A stretch of 64,000 nucleotides of DNA, from assembly GCA_910575775.1 (NCBI GenBank), contig CAJTEY010000019.1, positions 18,587 through 82,586 of the forward strand, given 5' to 3'. The position numbers were made by a program, and so were the translations under genes. Each line of letters opens with the position of its first letter. Within the stretch, counting starts at the first letter, position 1. Below the pieces are notes generated by a model. It was not told where the DNA came from, did no database searches, and saw nothing but the letters and a program-made list of their open reading frames with translations. Source of the DNA: Lachnospiraceae bacterium (GTDB taxonomy: Bacteria > Bacillota > Clostridia > Lachnospirales > Lachnospiraceae). Below are positions 59,491-64,000 of this stretch, piece by piece.

Positions 59491-60526
59491 CAGATCGAAC
59501 TTTGTTCGATCACGAGATTTGCCTTTGGCAAACTCGATTTCAAAGTGTAGATGGTTATGCGCATTATTGACTGCGGCGGCTCTCGCCCTCACGGGGTGCG
59601 GGAGTGCGAAGTATGACATGCCTTATGAACAGCAGGGGAGTGTCAGCAGCTATCAGCTTATCAGTATCGCAAACCGGAAAACGATCGAGCCTTTTGCCAA
59701 AGATCTGTGTGTGGCGGCAGGCGATGTAACGGCAGGAGGTCCGGATCTGCAGCAGGTGGGGGCGGCGGCGCTCTTTGACACCAAGGATCTGGAGACATTG
59801 TATGCGAAAAATGCGCATAATCAGATGAATCCGGCCAGCCTTACAAAAGTGATGACGGCTCTTGTGGCTTTGAAATACGGTTCCCCGGATGATATCTATA
59901 CAGCTTCGGAGAATGTGTTAATCACAGAATCCGGCGCTGTTTTGAGCGGCATTAAACCGGGGGACAGAATGACCCTGGATCAGGCGCTGCACGCGCTGTT
60001 AATTGCTTCTGGAAACGATGTCGCTGTATTGATTGCGGAGGGAGTTTCTGGATCTCTGAATGGCGGCACAGGCTCTGTGGAGGAGTTTGTGGAGCTTATG
60101 AACCAGGAGGCTCAGGAGATCGGCGCGACGAACTGCCATTTTTTAAATCCGAACGGATTAACGCAGGAAGGGCATTATGTGACGGCATACGATCTTTACC
60201 TGATTTTCCAGGAAGCTTTAAAATACGAGCTTTTTAGCCAGATTATACAGATGTCTTCTTACAGCACTGTTTACACGGCGGCTGACGGTTCCGAAAAGAC
60301 GCTGGAGATGGAGAATTCCAATCTCTTTCTTCGGGGAGATTATGATCCGCCTGCGAATGTGACGGTAGTTGGCGGAAAAACGGGAACAACGAACGCGGCA
60401 GGCCACTGTCTGATTCTGCTTTCCAGAAGCAGCAGCGGGACGCCTTACATTTCGGTTATCCTGAAGGATGAATCCAGAGAAGGACTGTACGGTGATATGG
60501 GAGAACTACTCGGAATCATCAAATAA
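59474..60526 (+). CDS. D-alanyl-D-alanine carboxypeptidase, lipoprotein (DacF-like)
   Basis: This secreted low-molecular-weight PBP trims the terminal D-Ala of wall peptides. Motifs in the 350-residue frame: SxxK in ASLTKVMTAL (about 122), SxN in ASGNDVAV (about 178) and KTG in GGKTGTT (about 296). A lipoprotein signal is clear: CALLTAAALALTGCGS with lipobox Cys near 41. The proposed start, ATG 59474 inside mgsA with GGAG nearby, gives an unusual 26-residue N-region because a 43-bp two-hairpin repeat (59494-59536) is read in frame as DRSNFVRSRDLPLANSIS. No better start exists downstream before the hydrophobic core except rare TTG codons. Confidence 0.85.
   Translation: MKCTSDRSNFVRSRDLPLANSISKCRWLCALLTAAALALTGCGSAKYDMPYEQQGSVSSYQLISIANRKTIEPFAKDLCVAAGDVTAGGPDLQQVGAAALFDTKDLETLYAKNAHNQMNPASLTKVMTALVALKYGSPDDIYTASENVLITESGAVLSGIKPGDRMTLDQALHALLIASGNDVAVLIAEGVSGSLNGGTGSVEEFVELMNQEAQEIGATNCHFLNPNGLTQEGHYVTAYDLYLIFQEALKYELFSQIIQMSSYSTVYTAADGSEKTLEMENSNLFLRGDYDPPANVTVVGGKTGTTNAAGHCLILLSRSSSGTPYISVILKDESREGLYGDMGELLGIIK
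59494..59536 (+). repeat. 43-bp two-hairpin repeat, copy B (inside dacF-like start)
   Basis: ATCGAACtttGTTCGAT (59494-59510) then CGAG-AT-TTGCC/GGCAA-A-CTCG (59513-59536). It is the same length as copy A at 57917-57959 and nearly identical in the stems. It lies 3 bp after the mgsA stop and within the N-terminal codons proposed for the carboxypeptidase. Confidence 0.75.
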
Positions 60527-60531
60527 GGTAG

Positions 60532-60560
60532 TTGTTTTTTCGGGGGAGTTCCTGTATAAT
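60532..60560 (+). promoter_or_regulatory. promoter of the P-loop protein gene
   Basis: TTGTTT (60532-60537) and TATAAT (60555-60560) are 17 bp apart, with TG one base before the -10. Confidence 0.75.
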
Positions 60561-60572
60561 TAACAGTAAGTT

Positions 60573-60589
60573 CATACAATTATTGTATG
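60573..60589. promoter_or_regulatory. operator-like perfect palindrome
   Basis: CATACAAT-T-ATTGTATG is an exact 8+1+8 palindrome beginning about 6 bp after the inferred transcription start of the P-loop gene. Its placement suits a repressor site, but the T-rich symmetry could also be chance. Confidence 0.5.
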
Positions 60590-60636
60590 GATCTGTCAGG
60601 GCAATAAATAATAATATACGCTAGGAGGGTATCGAC

Positions 60637-61056
60637 ATGGTTCAGTTTATTGTAGGAAGGGAAGGAAAGGGTAAGACCAAGCATTTATTAGATAAAGTGA
60701 ATACGGAGATTAAGGATGCGCAGGGCAATGTCGTGTATCTGGACAAGAGTACGAAGCACATGTTTGAACTGAACAACAAGATCAGGCTCATTGACGTACC
60801 TGAGTATCTGGTAACAGACAGCGATGAGTTTATCGGTTTCATCTGCGGCATTATTTCGCAGGATCACGATTTGCAGCAGATGTATTTTGACAGCTTCTTA
60901 AAGATCGCCTGTGTGGAGGCTGATGAGCTGGAGAAGGTAATCGAAAAGATTGAGAAGATCAGCGAGAAGTTCCATGTAGATTTCGTAATCAGCGTGTCAC
61001 GTGATGAAAGTGAACTTCCCGAGAATATGCGTAAAAACGTTATTGTTTCCCTCTGA
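60637..61056 (+). CDS. uncharacterised small P-loop protein
   Basis: This 139-residue soluble protein begins MVQFIVGREGKGKTKHLLDK, in which GREGKGKT (residues 7-14) fits the Walker A pattern GxxxxGKT. A Walker B-like strand FVDFVISVSRDE is near the end. It is much shorter than known P-loop NTPases and matches no family I can name. The ATG follows CTAGGAGGGTATCGAC. It is transcribed alone: own promoter, a palindromic site and a terminator. Conserved location among division genes would support a link, which is only conjecture. Confidence 0.7.
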   Translation: MVQFIVGREGKGKTKHLLDKVNTEIKDAQGNVVYLDKSTKHMFELNNKIRLIDVPEYLVTDSDEFIGFICGIISQDHDLQQMYFDSFLKIACVEADELEKVIEKIEKISEKFHVDFVISVSRDESELPENMRKNVIVSL

Positions 61057-61086
61057 TTTGTACATAGTCAATAGAAAAAATGATAT

Positions 61087-61115
61087 AAAACCTCGGAGGA
61101 TCCTTCCGGGGTTTT
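61087..61115 (+). terminator. terminator after the P-loop gene
   Basis: AAAACCTCGGAGGA pairs with TCCTTCCGGGGTTTT (61101-61115) with minor mismatches, ending in a T-run. Confidence 0.7.
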
Positions 61116-61134
61116 ACCTTTGTGGAGAGATTTC

Positions 61135-62532
61135 GTGGCAGATAATCGGAATAATAAGATAACAAAATACAGGAGACCCATCAATCTGAACATCGGTATG
61201 GTGGTTTTTGCCGTGATCCTTATCTATGTAGTGATCTGTGTTTTCATGTACTTTCGGACGGAACACATTGTCCGCTACAGCGTTCAGGAGGGTTCCCTGA
61301 CATCAAACAGCATTTATAAAGGAATCGCTCTCAGGGCAGAACAGATTGTGACTGGACAGGATGCCGGTTACGTGAACTATTTTGCCAGGGAAGGTGAGCG
61401 CACGGCTGTGGGTGATCTCGTGTATACGGTGGATGAGACAGGAAGGCTGTCCGATTATATTAAAGCGGGCTCAAACGGGGAAAATTCGCTTTCCGACAGT
61501 GACTTATCTGAGCTTAAGACCGATATCACCGCCTTTATGCACGGCTTTGACAGGAAACAATTTGATGAAGTCTATAATTTCCGACACAATATGGAGAGCA
61601 TGGCGATCAAGCTGGCGAACTATAATATTTTGGAAAATGCGGATGCCCTCAACGATGCCTCCGGTACGGTGCTCATTAATTACCGCTATGCGGCAAAGAG
61701 CGGTATCGTGCTCTATTCCACGGACGGATATGAAAATTTAAAGCTGGAGGACATGACATCGGAGCTGTTTGACGAGGAAAAGTATGAGCGCAAGTATCTG
61801 GTGAACAACGGTCTGATTGCTGCAGGGGAGCCAGTCTATAAGCTGGCGACGTCGGAGGACTGGTCCATTGTGATTCCAGTGGAAAAGGAACTGGCCGATC
61901 TGCTTCTGGAAAAGGAGTATGTGGAAGTGCGGTTTTTAAAAAATCAGTATACGGCATGGGGTGAGGTGGCAATTTACACCAACGAAGCGGGAGAAACATT
62001 CGCGTCGCTTGCCTTCACCAATTCCATGATCACTTTCTGCACAGACCGCTTTATTGATATCGAACTTCTGCTTGAGGAGGAGAAGGGGCTGAAAATTCCC
62101 AATTCTGCTATCGTGCAGAAAGAATTTTTCATCGTGCCGAAGGCCTATGTGACAAGGGGCGGCAATAATGGCGGTGATGGCGTGCTATTAGAAACTTATA
62201 ATGAGGAGGGCGAGGCCACCACGCAGTTTGTGGAGACGGAGATTTACGAGGAGACGGAGACAGACTATTACCTGGACAATTCTACGCTCAGATCGGGAAA
62301 TTATATTGTCATGCCAGAGACCGGGGAAAAGTATGCCGTCAGCAAGACCGGCTCCCTGCAGGGCGTATACAATATCAATAAAGGGTATGCCGACTTTAAG
62401 CAGATCAGCGTACTGTATGAAAACGAAGAGTATTCCGTGGTGAAATCGAACACCAACTACGGACTGAATGTATATGACTATATTGTGTTGAATGCGGATA
62501 TGGTAAAGGACAATGAATTTATATATGAATAG
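61135..62532 (+). CDS. HlyD-like membrane-anchored protein
   Basis: This 465-residue protein has one N-terminal membrane span (MVVFAVILIYVVICVFMYF) followed by a large extracytoplasmic region. The segment QDAGYVNYFAREGERTAVGDLVYTVD (about 74-99, quoted in part: YFAREGERTAVGDLVYTV) resembles the biotinyl-lipoyl-like half of HlyD/membrane-fusion proteins. The C-terminal part ends with an acidic stretch. No outer-membrane partner exists in a monoderm, so it is a scaffold rather than a classical efflux adaptor. The gene regularly precedes yggS and sepF in Lachnospiraceae, suggesting a division-linked role. Start GTG 61135 after GGAGAGATTTC. Confidence 0.72.
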   Translation: MADNRNNKITKYRRPINLNIGMVVFAVILIYVVICVFMYFRTEHIVRYSVQEGSLTSNSIYKGIALRAEQIVTGQDAGYVNYFAREGERTAVGDLVYTVDETGRLSDYIKAGSNGENSLSDSDLSELKTDITAFMHGFDRKQFDEVYNFRHNMESMAIKLANYNILENADALNDASGTVLINYRYAAKSGIVLYSTDGYENLKLEDMTSELFDEEKYERKYLVNNGLIAAGEPVYKLATSEDWSIVIPVEKELADLLLEKEYVEVRFLKNQYTAWGEVAIYTNEAGETFASLAFTNSMITFCTDRFIDIELLLEEEKGLKIPNSAIVQKEFFIVPKAYVTRGGNNGGDGVLLETYNEEGEATTQFVETEIYEETETDYYLDNSTLRSGNYIVMPETGEKYAVSKTGSLQGVYNINKGYADFKQISVLYENEEYSVVKSNTNYGLNVYDYIVLNADMVKDNEFIYE

Positions 62533-62561
62533 GAAATTTTTTTGATAAAGGACGGATAGAT

Positions 62562-63260
62562 ATGGGAATCAGAGAAAATCTGGATGTGGTAAAGGCGTGT
62601 ATGAAGAACGCCTGCGCGGCGTGTGGCAGGGCGGCGGATGAGGTGAAGCTGATTGCGGTGAGCAAGACGAAACCCGTTCCTGCGCTTGAAGAAGCGTATG
62701 CTTACGGCTGCCGGGATTTTGGGGAAAACAAGGTGCAGGAGCTTGTGGACAAGTATGAGCGCATGCCGAAAGACATCCGCTGGCATATGATCGGACATCT
62801 GCAGCGCAATAAGGTGAAATATATTGTAGATAAGGTTTTTCTGATTCACAGCGTGGATTCTCTGCGTCTCGCGCAGGAGATCGAGAAGGAGGCGGCAAAG
62901 AAGAAGGTAATTGTCAATATCCTTGTGGAAGTAAATGTGGCAGAGGAGGAGAGCAAGTTTGGAACCACAGCCCGGGAGGCAGTTTCTCTCGTGGAGCAGA
63001 TTGCCAAATTGCCCCATGTCAGGGTCAGAGGATTGATGACCATAGCTCCCTATGTAGAGGATTCGGAACAAAACAGACGGTATTTTGCAAAATTAAAACA
63101 AATTTATGTTGACATAATACATAAAAACATTGATAATGTTTTTATGGAGGAACTTTCTATGGGCATGACCGGAGACTACGAAGTCGCGATAACAGAGGGC
63201 GCGACCTATGTCAGAGTCGGTACAGGCATCTTTGGAGAAAGAGAATACGCAACAATTTAG
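62562..63260 (+). CDS. YggS/YlmE family PLP homeostasis protein
   Basis: The 232-residue protein is a fold-type III PLP carrier (PROSC/YggS). PLP lysine lies in IAVSKTKPVP (about 29-38), and the fold is marked by GENKVQELVDKY (about 57), WHMIGHLQRNKVKYI (about 75), VNILVEVNVAEEESKFG (about 118-134), MGMTGDYEVAI (about 200) and VRVGTGIFG (about 219). In Bacillus and relatives it is ylmE, upstream of sepF, matching the gene order here. The ATG follows AAAGGACGGATAGAT. A structured 112-bp gap separates it from sepF. Confidence 0.95.
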   Translation: MGIRENLDVVKACMKNACAACGRAADEVKLIAVSKTKPVPALEEAYAYGCRDFGENKVQELVDKYERMPKDIRWHMIGHLQRNKVKYIVDKVFLIHSVDSLRLAQEIEKEAAKKKVIVNILVEVNVAEEESKFGTTAREAVSLVEQIAKLPHVRVRGLMTIAPYVEDSEQNRRYFAKLKQIYVDIIHKNIDNVFMEELSMGMTGDYEVAITEGATYVRVGTGIFGEREYATI

Positions 63261-63275
63261 TATACATAAGATGCG

Positions 63276-63331
63276 TATAAGCAGAGTCAGAAGACGCGCG
63301 GGAAATGTAAGGGATTTCAAGCCTGCTTATA
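63276..63331. repeat. long-stem inverted repeat between yggS and sepF
   Basis: TATAAGCAG (63276-63284) pairs perfectly with CTGCTTATA (63323-63331), and GAAAT (63302-63306) with ATTTC (63314-63318) inside. It lies upstream of the sepF ribosome site and has no T-run. Confidence 0.55.
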
Positions 63332-63372
63332 GGCAGCCGAAAAGTTAATCGACTAGATGGAGGATTTTACAG

Positions 63373-63867
63373 ATGGGTGTTATGGACAAGTTTATCAGCG
63401 CCATGAAATTGAGCGAGGATGAGGATGACGGGTATTACGACGACGATTTCTATGACGATGATCCAGAACCGATGAGAAAACCTGTTTCCAGTAAAGATAC
63501 GGACAATGCAGAGGAAGATAAGGTCAGGAAGCTTACACCGAAGGTAACGCCCCTCAGACAGACGAAAAAGGTCGGCGCCGGCATGGAGGTCTGTGTGATT
63601 AAGCCGAATACGGTGGAGGATGCGAGAGAGATTACGGAGACGCTTCTGGCGAATCGGACCGTAGTCTTAAATCTGGAAGGGCTGGATGTGGATATTGCCC
63701 AGCGGATTATCGATTTTACTTCGGGTTCCTGTTTCGCAATTTCGGGTAATCTGCAGAAGATATCCCACTATATTTTCATTATTACGCCGGCCAGCGTAGA
63801 TATTTCCGGCGACTTTCAGGATATCCTGTCAGGCTCCTTCGATGTGCCGATAGACAAAGGTTTTTAA
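63373..63867 (+). CDS. sepF: cell division protein SepF
   Basis: SepF anchors FtsZ to the membrane and aligns filaments. The 164-residue product has the N-terminal amphipathic membrane helix (MGVMDKFISAMKLS), an acidic linker (DDGYYDDDFYDDDPEP) and the SepF core from about residue 70 (VCVIKPNTVEDAREITETLL, then LDVDIAQRIIDFTSGSCF). The ATG follows TAGATGGAGGATTTTACAG. It is the last gene of the window and is followed by a strong hairpin. Confidence 0.96.
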   Translation: MGVMDKFISAMKLSEDEDDGYYDDDFYDDDPEPMRKPVSSKDTDNAEEDKVRKLTPKVTPLRQTKKVGAGMEVCVIKPNTVEDAREITETLLANRTVVLNLEGLDVDIAQRIIDFTSGSCFAISGNLQKISHYIFIITPASVDISGDFQDILSGSFDVPIDKGF

Positions 63868-63870
63868 GGA

Positions 63871-63900
63871 AATCGAGTGCATTTTGCACTCGATTCTTTG
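63871..63900 (+). terminator. hairpin terminator after sepF
   Basis: AATCGAGTGCA (63871-63881) and TGCACTCGATT (63885-63895) form a perfect 11-bp stem with a TTT loop, followed by CTTTG. The T-run is short. Confidence 0.7.
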
Positions 63901-63903
63901 TTA

Positions 63904-63995
63904 GGGCATGGCCCTGTTCTCCATTGAGGAGTTTTTCGCTGATCCGAAAAACGGAACTTTGGAGAACAAATAAACCACCTGCTCTGCGGGTGGTT
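63904..63995. repeat. cluster of hairpins at right edge
   Basis: In order: GGGCatgGCCC (63904-63914); outer TGTTCTCC (63915-63922) with GGAGAACA (63961-63968) enclosing GTTTTTCG/CGAAAAAC (63931-63938, 63945-63952); and AACCACC (63973-63979) with GGTGGTT (63989-63995). No gene lies here. It may be a terminator complex or another structured repeat cut by the window end. Confidence 0.5.
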
Positions 63996-64000
63996 GGAAT

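Noticed and set aside
63871..63895. fourth copy of the two-hairpin repeat
   Set aside because: Only the first hairpin (ATCGAG/CTCGAT) resembles the family; the second is absent, so it is treated as a terminator.

Overview
The window looks like a chromosomal segment of a spore-forming Lachnospiraceae-type clostridium (Firmicutes). The reasons are the gene complement (GerW/YtfJ sporulation protein, DUF2953, DUF4321, a DUF6472-like protein, Gx transporter, NusG domain II protein, HlyD-YggS-SepF order), strong AGGAGG ribosome sites and frequent GTG/TTG starts. No rRNA, tRNA, prophage or CRISPR array is visible. The species cannot be fixed by eye.

Layout. 0-5 kb: tyrA and an AraC regulator (minus strand), a 5'-truncated MATE transporter remnant, and an EF-G-like GTPase. 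5-10 kb: a 1597-residue secreted Ig-like/beta-helix protein whose 3' end abuts a remnant of an IS200-type transposase. 10-15.5 kb: a decayed non-coding stretch, leuS, a PHP phosphatase, two uncharacterised minus-strand genes and a Cys-rich duplicated mini-protein. 15.5-25 kb: NusG-II protein, Gx transporter and ruvA, then an ABC exporter pair and a PII-like/DUF1538 pair lying between ruvA and ruvB. 25-36 kb: zapA, a U32 peptidase, a RodA/PBP pair, a degenerate HD-GYP protein, small conserved genes, ytfI/ytfJ-like genes and rpmB. 35.7-50.6 kb: Gls24, FakA, RecG, FakB-like DegV, MiaB, MutS, MutL, MiaA, a methionine gamma-lyase-like protein, DUF4321 and RadC. 50.6-63.9 kb: a cell-shape and division block, mreBCD, mrdA, minCDE, rodA, mgsA, dacF, a P-loop protein, a HlyD-like protein, yggS and sepF.

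The most interesting material lies between the genes. Two 154-bp elements of identical length (ruvA/ABC gap and minC/minD gap) share an 8-bp closing stem and conserved unpaired motifs, while their other stems pair with different sequences in each copy. That is the signature of a conserved folded RNA or DNA element. A second family, about 43 bp with two hairpins, occurs three times: minE/rodA, inside the start of dacF, and in the rpmB leader. A 26-nt hairpin recurs at U32/rodA-like and mutS/mutL. Further unpaired-up palindromes lie in mutS/mutL, yggS/sepF and at the right edge. The housekeeping operons of this genome appear to be seeded with small folded repeats.

All calls are from reading sequence and recalled family knowledge; no database search was run. 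Start codons were chosen by ribosome-binding-site spacing and family N-termini and often differ from the longest open frame.
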